64,000 bases of DNA from Streptomyces flavochromogenes (GTDB taxonomy: Bacteria > Actinomycetota > Actinomycetes > Streptomycetales > Streptomycetaceae): NCBI RefSeq assembly GCF_000717595.1, contig NZ_JNZO01000014.1, positions 62,001 through 126,000 on the forward strand, written 5' to 3'. Numbering within the stretch: the first letter of the stretch is position 1; every line of letters begins with the position of its first letter. Below the pieces are notes generated by a model. It was not told where the DNA came from. It saw only the letters and a program-made list of their open reading frames with translations, and made no database searches. Positions 7,862 to 17,066 of the stretch are shown here, piece after piece. Made by a program: the position numbers and the translations under genes.

Positions 7862-10800
7862 CAGGGCGGCTCCGGTGTCCGGCCGGCCGTGACGGCGGAG
7901 GGGCGTGCGGCGTCGGCGGATTGCAGGGGGAAGCGTGCGGCGAGGCGGGTGAGCGTCGTGCAGAGTTCCTCGATCTCCTCGTCGGTGTTGGCGGCGGTGA
8001 CCTGGACGCGGAAGCCGACCCGGTCGCGCGGGACGAGCGGGTACGAGGCGAGTGTCACGTAGATGCCGTGTTCCCAGAGGAAGGCGGCGACCTGGTCGAG
8101 GTCGTCGGCGTCGCCGAGCGGGATCTCGATGATCGGCAGTCCGTCGGTGTTGGGGGTGGCGATGCCCAGGGCGCGGACGTGGTCGAGGACACGGGCGGTC
8201 TTGCGGTGGAGGCCGGCCCGGATCTCGTCCCCGCGTGCGTCGTTGACGTCGAGTCCGGCCAGGGCGGTCGCGAGGGAGGCCGTCGGCGAGGGGCCGGAGT
8301 AGAGGTACGGGGCCGCCGCCACCTTGAGATGGTCCTTGAGCCACTTCGGGACGGCGAGGAAGGCGAGCAGCGAGGAGAAGGCCTTGGAGAAGCCGCCGAC
8401 CAGGACGAGGTCGTCGTAGGTCTCGCCGAGGTGGCGGACGATGCTGTTGCCGCGCGAGCCGTAGGGGCTGGTCTCGCCGGGCCGCCGCTCTCCGATGACG
8501 CCGAAGCCGTGGGCGTCGTCGATGTACAGCAGGGCGCCGTTCTCCCGGGAGACCCGGGCCAGGGTGGGGAGGTCGGGGAAGTTGCCGGTCATGCTGTTGA
8601 CGCCGTCCATGCAGATGAGGCGGCCGGCGTCGGCGGGCGCGCCGCGCAGCAGCGCCTCCAGCTCGTCGGGCCGGTCGGCGTGGAAGCGGTGGATCTCGGC
8701 GCCCTGGCCGCGGGCGGCGACACAGCCGTCGTACACGGTGCGGTGGGCCTGTGCCTCGACGAAGACCTGTCCGGTGCCGGCGAGGAGCGGGATCACCGAC
8801 TGGTGGATGAGGGTGATGGTGGGCAGCAGCAGGGTGTCGGAGGCGCCGAGGAGTTCGGTGAGCCGCTCCTCGATCTGCGGGTAGAGGCGGGGGCTGCCGA
8901 TGAGCCGGGACCAGCTGGGGTGGGTGCCCCAGCGCCTGACCTCGGGCTCGATCGCCTCGATGACCGTCGGGTCGAGGTCGAGACCCAGGTAGTTGCAGGA
9001 GGCGAAGTCGATGAGCCAGTCGTCGCCGACCCGGATGCGTCGGCCGTCGATCTCGTCGATGACGGCGTCGCACATGCGGCTGGTCCGGTGGAGGTGTTCG
9101 AGGTCGCGCCAGCGGGAGGCGCGCGGGGGGCGTCCCGCCCGTGCGGCGGGGCGGACGGCGGGCCGGGCGGGCGGACGCGCGCCGGACGGCGGGGCGCGGT
9201 GCAGATAGGACTCGGCCTGGTGGGCGGTCATGGGGCGGGCGAAGAGATAGCCCTGCCCGTAGCGGCAGCCCATGTCGGCGAGGAGGGCCCGCTGTTCCTC
9301 GTGCTCGATGCCCTCGGCGACGACCTGGAGGCCGAGGACGTCGGCGATGCGGACGATGCCTTCGACGAGCGCCACCTGCTGCGGGTCGGTCGTGATGTTG
9401 TCGATGAACGACTTGTCGACCTTCAGGACGTCGATGGGGAACTCGCGGAGGTAGCTGAGCGAGGAGAACCCGGTGCCGAAGTCGTCGATGGCGATGGAGA
9501 CGCCCAGGTCCTTCAGGGCGGCCATGGTGGTCCTGATCTGGGCGTCCCTGCGCATCAGGACGGTCTCGGTGAGTTCGAGGACGAGGGAGCCGGGCGCGAG
9601 CCCCGAGGAGTGGAGGGTGCGGCGTACTCCTTCGAGGAATCCCGGGTCGCGGAACTGGCGGGCGGAGACGTTGACGCTGGCGTACAGCGGGGTCTTCCGG
9701 GGTCGGGCGCGCTGCCAGCGGGCGATGTCGAGCGCGGCGTGTTCGAGGACCCAGGCGCCGAGCGGCATGATGTGGCCGCTCTCCTCCGCCAGGGCGATGA
9801 ACTGGTCCGGAGGGACCATGCCGCGGCGGGCGTGCGGCCAGCGGATGAGCGCTTCGAGGCCGGCCGGGGCGCCGTCCCGTACCTCGACGATCGGCTGGTA
9901 GCGCAGGGCGAACGCCTTGTCGGCGATGGCGGTGTCCATGCCCGCCTGGAGTTCGTGCCGGGCGACGAGCCGGGAGTGGAACTCGGGGTGGAAGAGCCGC
10001 CAGCGCTTCTTTCCGGCCGCCTTCGCCGCGTACAGGGCGAGGTCGGCGTGGCCGAGGAGTTCCTCGGCGTGGGCGCTGTCGAGGACGGTCGCGACGCCGA
10101 CGCTGGTCGACACGGACACGGCGCCGTCGGTGAGGTGGAAGGGCTGGCTCAGGGTGTGCACGATCTCCGCGGCGAGGGTCTCCGCGTCGCGGGGTTCGCG
10201 CGCGCCCTCGATGAGGACGGCGAACTCGTCGCCGCCGAGCCGGGCGGCGGTGTCGGTGAGCCGCAGGACGGAGGTGAGGCGGCGGGCGACGGCGACCAGG
10301 AGTTCGTCGCCGACGGAGTGGCCCATGGTGTCGTTGACGACCTTGAAGTCGTCGAGGTCGACGAAGAGCATGCAGGTCAGGGTGGATTCGCGGCGTCCCC
10401 TGAGCAGGGCCCGCTCGACCCGTTCGAGGAGCAGGACGCGGTTGGGGAGGCCGGTGAGCGAGTCGTGGAAGGCCCGGTGGGTCAGCTCGCGTTCGAGCTT
10501 CCGCTGTTCGGTCACGTCGCGGAGGGTGAGGACGAGGCCGTGCACGGTGTTCTCGTCGCGGAGGTTGCTGCAGCGGACCTCCACCTCCAGGTCGGACTGC
10601 CCGCCGTGGAGGAGCTTCCAGTCGTCCCGGGCGTCGACGGCGGCGCGGGTGCGCGCGTCGGCCAGGACGCGCAGGGCGGAGGCCGTGTCGGAGGGTGCGA
10701 CGAGGTCGGTGAGGGGGGTGCCGGGGAGCAGGGAGCGGCCGAACAGGGTCTCGGCGGAGGGGCTCGCGTACCGGACGGTGTCGTCGTCGTCGACGATGAG

Positions 10801-12501
10801 GATGACGTCCGAGGTGTTGTGCACAAGGGTACGGAAGTAGGCCTCGCTGGTACGGCGGTTGACCTCCTCGCTGAGGGCGAAGCGTTCGAGGGCGAGGGCC
10901 GCCTGGGAGGCGAGGGACTGGGCCGGGCCGGATATCTCGGCGAGCTTCTTCTCGGGGCCGGCGATGAGCAGGACGCCGAGCAGCGGTTCGGGGCCCGCCG
11001 GGGCCTGGAGTTCCAGGGGACAGAGCAGCGCGAAGGTCTCGGGGGCGAGCTCGGCGGCGACGGCGGGGTCGAGCCGGGACACGGGAAGGAGGCGGGTGCC
11101 GTCGGAGACGGTCTCGGGCCATGCGGCCTCCGGAGACCGGTCGGTCCCGTCGGTGGCGGGCCGGGGCGGATCGGCGGGAGGACGGGCCGGACCGGACGCC
11201 GAGGCGGTGGGGTGCCCGTTCCCGCCGGGCTTGTTCGCGGGCGGCGTCGCGTCGTGCGACGCCGGCTTCGGCTGGTTCGACGTGCGCAGCGGTGCTGTCG
11301 GGGGCCGGGTCAGGTCGTCCGTGCGGCAGCTCCACGGGTGGCCGGCGGTGGCGACGCCGCTCAGGCCGCCGCGGCGGTCGCGGGTGAGCAGGAGGACCCG
11401 GTGCCCGTTGCCGGGGCCGAAGAGGGTGGCGGACGCCGTCTCGACGGCTCCGGCGACCTCGCGGGGGCTCAGGGCGGCGACGAGTGACGCGGCGGCCATC
11501 CGGAGGCTGCGTTCGCGCGCCTCTGCCTTGCCGTGGTCGTTCATCATGCCCCAGAGCCGGGCGAGGACCAGCAGGAACATCAGCGCCGAGAAGATCGCGA
11601 TGACGGCGATGTCCTGGTCCCGGTCCTGCCGCAGTGACTGGAACAGCAGCAGGGCGGGGGCGACGAGCGAGGCGCCGGCGAGCAGGGCGAGCCGTCGCTC
11701 GGCCACGTGGGGCGCCGGCTCGGGGGCGCGCTCGGTGAGCCCGGTCATCGAGGGGTGGAGGGCGGCGAGGCCCCATGCGGTGAAGAAGACGACCCAGCCG
11801 AGGTCCCAGGGGGTGCCGACCTGCCAGGTGCCGCGCAGTTGGAGCGTGCCGTAGATGACGTCGGAGGCGAGGATGCCGCAGGTGCCGAGGGTGAGGAGCT
11901 GCACGGACCGCGATCTGAGACCGCCCGGCACGAGAAGCCTGGCGAGCATGGCGAGCATCAGCACGTCGCCCAGGGGATAGGCGATGGAGATGGCCTTCTC
12001 GATCCAGCTCATGTCGTCGCTCCTGGCCAGCGGGGTGATGAGGTTGACCCAGGAGAGCAGGGCGAGGCCGGAGGTGAGGATCAGCGCGTCGAGGACGACG
12101 CCGAGGTCGCGGCCGACGGCCCGGTAGCGGATGAAGCCGAACAGGCCGATGGCGAACAGCGGGTACGTGGCCAGGTACAGGGCGTCGGCGACGGAGGGGA
12201 ACGGCCTGGTCTGGCCGAAGAAGGCCTCCAGGGCGTTGTACGCGGTGTCGCCGCCCACGAAGGCGAGGTTGGCGGCGGCCAGCACCAGCCAGGGCCAGCG
12301 CCGGGACGGCTTGTGGAGGTGGACACCGACGAGCATGGCGGCGACGCCGCTGAGGCCGATGAGCGCCCACAACACCGTGTGCCGTGCGGGGAACTGCAGG
12401 TAGGCGGCCGTCAGCGCGGCCACGATCACGAGGTACACCAGGGTCCATCGGCGCAGTGCCCGGGTCGCGATGGGCGGCCTGTTGGGCTGGCGCAGCGACA
12501 T
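7861..12501 (-). CDS. Membrane-PAS-GGDEF-EAL protein fused to an alpha-oxoamine synthase
   Basis: 1546 residues in one uninterrupted frame. Residues 1-320 hold about 8-10 hydrophobic segments; a GAF-like, partly low-complexity stretch follows, then a PAS-type block (SEAYFRTLVHNTSDVILIVD, ~565). The GGDEF motif RLGGDEFAVL is near 755 and the EAL motif GLEALIRW near 881, with DDFGTGFSSLSYLREFPID further on, so cyclase and phosphodiesterase residues both look intact. After a Pro/Ala/Arg linker (~1115-1140) comes a whole PLP-dependent alpha-oxoamine synthase: IDFASCNYLGLD, YIDDAHGFGVIGE (~1327) and LVGGFSKAFSSLLAF with the PLP lysine near 1373. That enzyme type condenses an acyl thioester with an amino acid (AONS, KBL, serine palmitoyltransferase). 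Start ATG has AAGGGGG upstream. No separate ribosome site is seen at the synthase's own Met near 9075, so a true fusion is favoured; a lost stop codon is the alternative. Confidence 0.9.
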   Translation of the reverse strand: MSLRQPNRPPIATRALRRWTLVYLVIVAALTAAYLQFPARHTVLWALIGLSGVAAMLVGVHLHKPSRRWPWLVLAAANLAFVGGDTAYNALEAFFGQTRPFPSVADALYLATYPLFAIGLFGFIRYRAVGRDLGVVLDALILTSGLALLSWVNLITPLARSDDMSWIEKAISIAYPLGDVLMLAMLARLLVPGGLRSRSVQLLTLGTCGILASDVIYGTLQLRGTWQVGTPWDLGWVVFFTAWGLAALHPSMTGLTERAPEPAPHVAERRLALLAGASLVAPALLLFQSLRQDRDQDIAVIAIFSALMFLLVLARLWGMMNDHGKAEARERSLRMAAASLVAALSPREVAGAVETASATLFGPGNGHRVLLLTRDRRGGLSGVATAGHPWSCRTDDLTRPPTAPLRTSNQPKPASHDATPPANKPGGNGHPTASASGPARPPADPPRPATDGTDRSPEAAWPETVSDGTRLLPVSRLDPAVAAELAPETFALLCPLELQAPAGPEPLLGVLLIAGPEKKLAEISGPAQSLASQAALALERFALSEEVNRRTSEAYFRTLVHNTSDVILIVDDDDTVRYASPSAETLFGRSLLPGTPLTDLVAPSDTASALRVLADARTRAAVDARDDWKLLHGGQSDLEVEVRCSNLRDENTVHGLVLTLRDVTEQRKLERELTHRAFHDSLTGLPNRVLLLERVERALLRGRRESTLTCMLFVDLDDFKVVNDTMGHSVGDELLVAVARRLTSVLRLTDTAARLGGDEFAVLIEGAREPRDAETLAAEIVHTLSQPFHLTDGAVSVSTSVGVATVLDSAHAEELLGHADLALYAAKAAGKKRWRLFHPEFHSRLVARHELQAGMDTAIADKAFALRYQPIVEVRDGAPAGLEALIRWPHARRGMVPPDQFIALAEESGHIMPLGAWVLEHAALDIARWQRARPRKTPLYASVNVSARQFRDPGFLEGVRRTLHSSGLAPGSLVLELTETVLMRRDAQIRTTMAALKDLGVSIAIDDFGTGFSSLSYLREFPIDVLKVDKSFIDNITTDPQQVALVEGIVRIADVLGLQVVAEGIEHEEQRALLADMGCRYGQGYLFARPMTAHQAESYLHRAPPSGARPPARPAVRPAARAGRPPRASRWRDLEHLHRTSRMCDAVIDEIDGRRIRVGDDWLIDFASCNYLGLDLDPTVIEAIEPEVRRWGTHPSWSRLIGSPRLYPQIEERLTELLGASDTLLLPTITLIHQSVIPLLAGTGQVFVEAQAHRTVYDGCVAARGQGAEIHRFHADRPDELEALLRGAPADAGRLICMDGVNSMTGNFPDLPTLARVSRENGALLYIDDAHGFGVIGERRPGETSPYGSRGNSIVRHLGETYDDLVLVGGFSKAFSSLLAFLAVPKWLKDHLKVAAAPYLYSGPSPTASLATALAGLDVNDARGDEIRAGLHRKTARVLDHVRALGIATPNTDGLPIIEIPLGDADDLDQVAAFLWEHGIYVTLASYPLVPRDRVGFRVQVTAANTDEEIEELCTTLTRLAARFPLQSADAARPSAVTAGRTPEPP

Positions 12502-12693
12502 CGTCGACCGCCCCCTTGCCGGGTCGGACGGACGCTGTCGGAAGCGCCCTGTTCGCGGATGGGACCCCGTACGGTGTCCATTCTCCGGGGCGCCCGGGAC
12601 ACCTGCATCTCGGAGCCGGTCGCGTGGGGACCGGAGCGCGGACGAGGGCGGGGTGGCTCCGCGTCAGGAGGAGGCGGCCGCAGGGGCTCCGCG

Positions 12694-13728
12694 TCAGGAG
12701 GAGGCGCGGACCACGAGCTCCGTCGGGAGCATCTGCCGGGGCTGCTCGTCCGGCTCGCTGGGCGCGGCGATCTCCTGGAGCAGCAGCCGGGCCATGGTGC
12801 GGCCCATCTCCTCGATGGGCTGCCGGACGCTGGTCAGCGGCGGGTCCATGTGCCGGGCGACGGCCGAGTCGTCGACGCCGACGAGCGCCACGTCCTCGGG
12901 GACCCGGCGGCCCGCCTCGCGCAGGACGCCGCGCGCGCCCGCGGCCATGACGTCGGAGGCGGCGAAGACGGCGTCCAGGTCAGGCCTGCGGTCCAGGAGT
13001 CGACGCATGGCGCGCCGCCCGCCCTCCTCGGTGAAGTCCCCGGTGGCGACGAGCCCGTCGTCGGCGGGGAGTCCGGCCTCCGCGAGGCCTTCCCGGTAGC
13101 CGTCGAGACGGCAGCGGGCCACGTACATGTCGAGCGGTCCGGTGATCGTGGCGACGGCGCGGCGGCCGCGCGCGGCGAGATGGGCGACGGCGGTCCGGCC
13201 GGCGCCGGTGTTGTCGGAGTCGACGAAGGCGACGCGCTCGTCCTCGGTGCGGCGGCCGTTGAGGACGGCGGGCAGGCCGAGGGCGCGGACCTGGTCGGGC
13301 AGGGGGTCGGCGGCGTGCACGGAGACGAGGAGGACACCGTCGACGCGCTGGGCGGCGAGGTACTGCTCGAAGCGCTGCCGCTCCTGTTCGCTGCGGATCA
13401 GGGTGAGCAGCAACTGCTTGTCCGCGTCGGCGAGTTCGCTGCTGACGCCGCGGATGATGTCGAGGAAGTACGGCTCCGCGAAGAGCCGGGCCTCGGTCTC
13501 GGGGATGACGAGCGCGACGGCGTCGGTCCGGCTTCCCGCCAGGGCGCGGGCGGCGCGGTTGGGCACGTAGCCGAGTTCGGCGACGGCCTGCTCGACGGCG
13601 GCCTTGGCCTGTTCGCTCACCCGGGGGGAGCCGTTGATGACCCGGGAGACGGTGCCGCGGCCGACTCCGGCCCTGGCCGCGACCTCCTCAAGGGTGGGCC
13701 TGCCGGTCTGCCGCCCGCTCACCGCCAT
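12694..13728 (-). CDS. LacI family transcriptional regulator
   Basis: 344 residues from ATG 13728, with GGGGAG upstream. The helix-turn-helix is RPTLEEVAARAGVGRGTVSR with the hinge motif YVPNRAARALAGSRTDAVAL that contacts the minor groove. The remainder is the periplasmic-binding-protein-like sensor domain with DGVLLVSVHAADPL and VALVGVDDSAVARHMDPPLT. A GTG at 13773 would add 15 residues but has weaker signals. It lies 192 bases upstream of the GGDEF-EAL-synthase gene on the same strand; whether it regulates it is unknown, and no sugar gene is adjacent in a clear operon. Confidence 0.92.
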   Translation of the reverse strand: MAVSGRQTGRPTLEEVAARAGVGRGTVSRVINGSPRVSEQAKAAVEQAVAELGYVPNRAARALAGSRTDAVALVIPETEARLFAEPYFLDIIRGVSSELADADKQLLLTLIRSEQERQRFEQYLAAQRVDGVLLVSVHAADPLPDQVRALGLPAVLNGRRTEDERVAFVDSDNTGAGRTAVAHLAARGRRAVATITGPLDMYVARCRLDGYREGLAEAGLPADDGLVATGDFTEEGGRRAMRRLLDRRPDLDAVFAASDVMAAGARGVLREAGRRVPEDVALVGVDDSAVARHMDPPLTSVRQPIEEMGRTMARLLLQEIAAPSEPDEQPRQMLPTELVVRASS

Positions 13729-13880
13729 GTGCCGCTTCTCCCCTCGGGCCGCCGCCCCCGCCTGCGTGTGCACGCGAACCTATCAGGCGGGGCGAGGCCG
13801 TCCCGGGGGCGCGGCGGAAGGACCCCGGGCAGGCGCGGGCGGCGGTCGGCGGATCCGTCGGGCGGCGGTCCCGGGAACGC

Positions 13881-14210
13881 TCAGGCGTCGGTCGGGGCGA
13901 GCTCCGCCATGGCACCCCAGCCCTGCTGCGGGACCTCGACGTTGATGATCTCGGGGGTGGTGGCGATGGCTCCGGCCATGGCTTCGAGACCGGCCTTGAA
14001 GTGCGGGGAGGCGACGTGGGCCGCTCCCGCCGCGGCGTCCGCGAAGGCCTCCAGGAGGACGAAGACGTGGGGGTCGTCGACGCTGCGGGACCAGTCGAAG
14101 AAGAGGTTGCCGGGCTCCTCGCGGGTGGCGCGGGTGAAGTCGGCCACCAGGTCGAGCCAGCGGTCGGCGTGGTCGGGGCGGGCGGTGAAACGTACGGCGA
14201 TGAAGATCAT
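13881..14210 (-). CDS. Antibiotic biosynthesis monooxygenase (ABM) domain / putative quinol monooxygenase
   Basis: 109-residue single-domain ferredoxin-like protein: MIFIAVRFTARPDHADRWLD at the start, EPGNLFFDWSRSVDDPHVF in the middle and FADAAAGAAHVASPHFKAGL toward the end. This matches YgiN-type quinol monooxygenases in length and pattern. Such enzymes act as cofactorless dimers on quinols or aromatic polyketides. It follows the IclR gene on the same strand with a 45-base gap and may be its target; substrate unknown. Confidence 0.85.
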   Translation of the reverse strand: MIFIAVRFTARPDHADRWLDLVADFTRATREEPGNLFFDWSRSVDDPHVFVLLEAFADAAAGAAHVASPHFKAGLEAMAGAIATTPEIINVEVPQQGWGAMAELAPTDA

Positions 14211-14255
14211 GCGGCAAGCCTGCGGCGCCCCGGCCCGCGCGGCCAGTCGGGCCGG

Positions 14256-15017
14256 TCAGGATTCCGGCAGGGCCGGAAACTCCGGTACGGCACGGGTGAG
14301 CGCCGCACGGATCTCGCCCTGCCGCCGCCCGAAGTCGGCGGTCGGCAGCGAGACGGACAGGGCGTGCACGATGCCGTCGCCGCGCTCGGGCAGCGCGACG
14401 GCGAGACAGGTGTACGCGAGGTCCGCCTCGCCCACGGACACGGCCACGCCCTGCCCGCGCACCCGGTCGACCTCGGCCTCGAAGCGGTCGGCGCTGGTGA
14501 TCGTCCGCTCGGTGAAACGGGCCATCCCGTGCTCGGCGAGGTAGCGGCGGCGCAGCGGGCGCGGCAGCGCGGCGAGCAGGGCCTTGCCGTGGGCGGTCGC
14601 GTGGGCCCGCTGTTCGGGGCCCGGCACGAAGGGGTGGGCGGTGTCGGTGACCGGGGCGGTGGTGTCGACGACGGTGATCAGGCCGTCGCGGTAGGCGGTG
14701 TGGTAGGCCTCCGCGCCCGTGGCCCGCCGCAGCCGGCCGAGGAGTTCGCCGGTGCCGGCGCCGAGTCCGTGGTGCCGCTGGTGGGAGCGGTGCAGGGCCG
14801 GGACGCGGGGCCCGGGGGCGTACCCCTCGGCGGTACGGACGAGGTAGCCGCGCGCGAGGAGGGGCCCGGTGAGGTGGTAGACGGTCGAGAGGGCGCAGCC
14901 GAGGTGCCTGGCCAGCGCCTTCGCCCCGACGGGCCGGTCGGCGTCGGCGACGGCGTCGAGGACGGCGAGGGCCCGGTCGACGGACTGGGGCCCGGGGCTC
15001 GGGGACGGGGCAGGCAT
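14256..15017 (-). CDS. IclR family transcriptional regulator
   Basis: 253 residues. Winged helix at 10-75 (SVDRALAVLDAVADADRPVG, LARHLGCALSTVYHLTGPLL), then the GAF-like effector domain with AHATAHGKALLAALPRPLRR and VSVGEADLAYTCLAVAL. IclR proteins bind aromatic or short acid effectors. It is divergent from the VanW gene, and a short inverted repeat lies in the shared upstream region at 15113-15126; it is upstream of and codirectional with the ABM monooxygenase, the most likely regulated gene. Confidence 0.92.
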   Translation of the reverse strand: MPAPSPSPGPQSVDRALAVLDAVADADRPVGAKALARHLGCALSTVYHLTGPLLARGYLVRTAEGYAPGPRVPALHRSHQRHHGLGAGTGELLGRLRRATGAEAYHTAYRDGLITVVDTTAPVTDTAHPFVPGPEQRAHATAHGKALLAALPRPLRRRYLAEHGMARFTERTITSADRFEAEVDRVRGQGVAVSVGEADLAYTCLAVALPERGDGIVHALSVSLPTADFGRRQGEIRAALTRAVPEFPALPES

Positions 15018-15112
15018 CGGTCCAGCTTAGGCGGGCGGGGCGGGGTGCACCCGGATCCGGCACTCTCCGTACCGCCTCCGCCCCTCTCCGTATCCCCGCA
15101 GGTCAAACCCCC

Positions 15113-15126
15113 CTTATGTGCATAAG
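15113..15126. promoter_or_regulatory. Inverted repeat, candidate IclR operator
   Basis: CTTATG, two bases, CATAAG: a perfect 6-bp-arm inverted repeat in an otherwise GC-rich region between the divergent IclR and VanW genes. It sits 96 bases from the IclR start and 59 bases before the VanW GTG. Symmetry and position fit a binding site for the adjacent regulator; no data prove it. Confidence 0.45.
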
Positions 15127-15184
15127 ACACTCTTTCGGCGTACCGTCAGGTGTTCCCCTGAACCTCGACGCCACGGGAGAGCGC

Positions 15185-16957
15185 GTGCCCCGCTCCACGA
15201 CCCACCATGCCCCGACGCCCCGCGAGGGGCGCCGTCCGCGTCTCCGGACAGCGGCGATCGCGACGGGTGTGGTCGCCGTCGCCGCGGGCGGCCTGTACGT
15301 GGCGGGGCTCGTCGCCACCGGCGACGACATATCCGCCGGCACCCGCGTCGGCGGCGTGGACATCGGCGGCATGAGCCGCGCCGACGCCGAGGCCAAGCTG
15401 GCGGCCGAGGCCCCGGCCGCGTGGAGCGCGCCGATACCCGTGCGGGTCGGCGACGGCGCCTCGACCGTGACGCCGGCGTCCGCGGGCCTCACCGTGGACC
15501 TGGCGAAGACCGCCGAGCTGGCGGCCGATCCCTCTCGCGACCCGTTCACCGTCATCGGGCGGCTCTTCTCGTCCGGCGACCGCGAGATCCAGCCGGTCCT
15601 GGCGTACGACGCGGACAAGGCGAACGCCACCGTGGCCGAGCTGGCCAAGAAGAACGACCGCGCGGTGCGCGAGGGGTCCGTGGCCTTCCGCGAGGGCAAG
15701 GCCGTCGCGACCCGTCCCGTCGCCGGCCAGAAGCTGGACACGGGCAAGGCCGTCGAGACCCTGCGCGCCGCCTACCCCACCACCGGCGCCTCGCCCGTCA
15801 CGCTCCCCGTCGCCGTGACCGAGCCGAAGCTGCCGGCGGCCGAGGTGACCCGCTTCCTCGACACGTACGCGAACCCCGCCGTCTCGGGACCTGTGACGCT
15901 GACCGCGGGCGCGGACCGCCTGCGGATCTCCGCCGCGACGCTCGGCGACCACCTCACCGTGAAGAACGAGAACGGCCGGCTGGCCGCCGACCTCGACGCC
16001 GAGGCACTGCTGCGCGACCCGGACGTGGCGGACCCGATCTCCTCCCTGACGGGCGCGCCCGTCGAGGCGACCCTCGGCGTGCGGGACGGCAAGGTCGTCG
16101 TGGAGTCGGAGGGCCGGCCGGGGCACGAGGTGACCGCGAAGGCCCTCGGCGACGCCGTGCGCCCGCTGCTGACCCGGTCGGGCGCCGCCGCGCGCACCGC
16201 CGCCGTCACGACGACGGTCACCCAGCCCGAGCTGACGTCCGGCTCCCTCGCGCGTCTCGGGATCACCGAGCAGATGTCGACGTTCACGGTGAACTTCCCG
16301 AGCGCTCCGTACCGGACGACGAACATCGGCCGGGCCGCCGAGCTGATCAACGGTTCGATCGTGCAGCCGGGCGAGGTGTGGAGCTTCAACAGGACGGTCG
16401 GCGAGCGCACCCCGGACAACGGCTTCGTCGACGGCACGATGATCCTGGACGGCCAGTACCGTTCCGCGCCCGGCGGCGGTGTGTCGGCGATGGCCACCAC
16501 CATGTTCAACGCCATGTTCTTCGCCGGGGTGAAGCCCGTCGAGTACGGCGCCCACTCCTTCTACATCGAGCGCTACCCGGCGGGCCGCGAGGCGACCGTC
16601 GCCTGGGGCCAGCTCGACCTGAAGTTCCGCAACGACACCGGGAAGCCGATCTACATCAAGGCCGGCGCGACGGACTCGTCCGTCACCGTGAGCTTCCTCG
16701 GGACGAAGAAGTACGACTCCGTGGAGGCGGTCGCCGGGGAGCGCACCAACCTCACGAAGCCGAAGAAGGCCGAGGGCACCGGCAAGGCCTGTGTGCCGCA
16801 GCCGCCCCTGGAGGGTTTCGACATCTCGGTCGACCGGGTCTTCAAGAACGACGGCGCCGAGGTGAAGCGGGAGACGTTCAAGACCCACTACACCCCGCGC
16901 GACGAGGTCACCTGCAAGCCGGTCGACGAGCCCGCCGAGGAGACGGACGCCAGGTGA
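15185..16957 (+). CDS. VanW family membrane-anchored cell-wall protein
   Basis: 590 residues from GTG 15185 (GGGAGAG upstream). An N-terminal basic stretch is followed by one hydrophobic segment (AAIATGVVAVAAGGLYVAG, ~21-40), then two repeated extracellular modules of the PG_binding_4 type (ISAGTRVGGVDIGGMSRADA and related sequence), and the VanW domain from ~375: FPSAPYRTTNIGRAAELING, GEVWSFNRTVGERTPDNGF, and HSFYIERYPAGREATVAW. VanW proteins occur in many Actinobacteria and are not in themselves vancomycin resistance. An in-frame ATG at 15116 overlaps the inverted repeat and lacks a ribosome site. It probably acts outside the membrane on, or bound to, peptidoglycan. Confidence 0.92.
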   Translation: MPRSTTHHAPTPREGRRPRLRTAAIATGVVAVAAGGLYVAGLVATGDDISAGTRVGGVDIGGMSRADAEAKLAAEAPAAWSAPIPVRVGDGASTVTPASAGLTVDLAKTAELAADPSRDPFTVIGRLFSSGDREIQPVLAYDADKANATVAELAKKNDRAVREGSVAFREGKAVATRPVAGQKLDTGKAVETLRAAYPTTGASPVTLPVAVTEPKLPAAEVTRFLDTYANPAVSGPVTLTAGADRLRISAATLGDHLTVKNENGRLAADLDAEALLRDPDVADPISSLTGAPVEATLGVRDGKVVVESEGRPGHEVTAKALGDAVRPLLTRSGAAARTAAVTTTVTQPELTSGSLARLGITEQMSTFTVNFPSAPYRTTNIGRAAELINGSIVQPGEVWSFNRTVGERTPDNGFVDGTMILDGQYRSAPGGGVSAMATTMFNAMFFAGVKPVEYGAHSFYIERYPAGREATVAWGQLDLKFRNDTGKPIYIKAGATDSSVTVSFLGTKKYDSVEAVAGERTNLTKPKKAEGTGKACVPQPPLEGFDISVDRVFKNDGAEVKRETFKTHYTPRDEVTCKPVDEPAEETDAR

Positions 16958-17066
16958 CCGGCGGGGAGACGGACGGCCGGAAGGGTGTCTTCCCGCACGG
17001 CCGGGGCATGACTCCGGAGCACGGCCCACCAGGCCAGGGCCGCCCTCAACCGTCCGGAGGCCCGCC

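Noticed and set aside
7921..11487. 1188-codon open frame on the plus strand
   Set aside because: Antisense to the GGDEF-EAL-synthase gene; Gly/Val/Glu/Asp-rich product without domains, a common effect of high GC.
15185..16957. Vancomycin resistance gene
   Set aside because: VanW domain alone is widespread in Actinobacteria; no vanHAX or vanRS-type genes accompany it.
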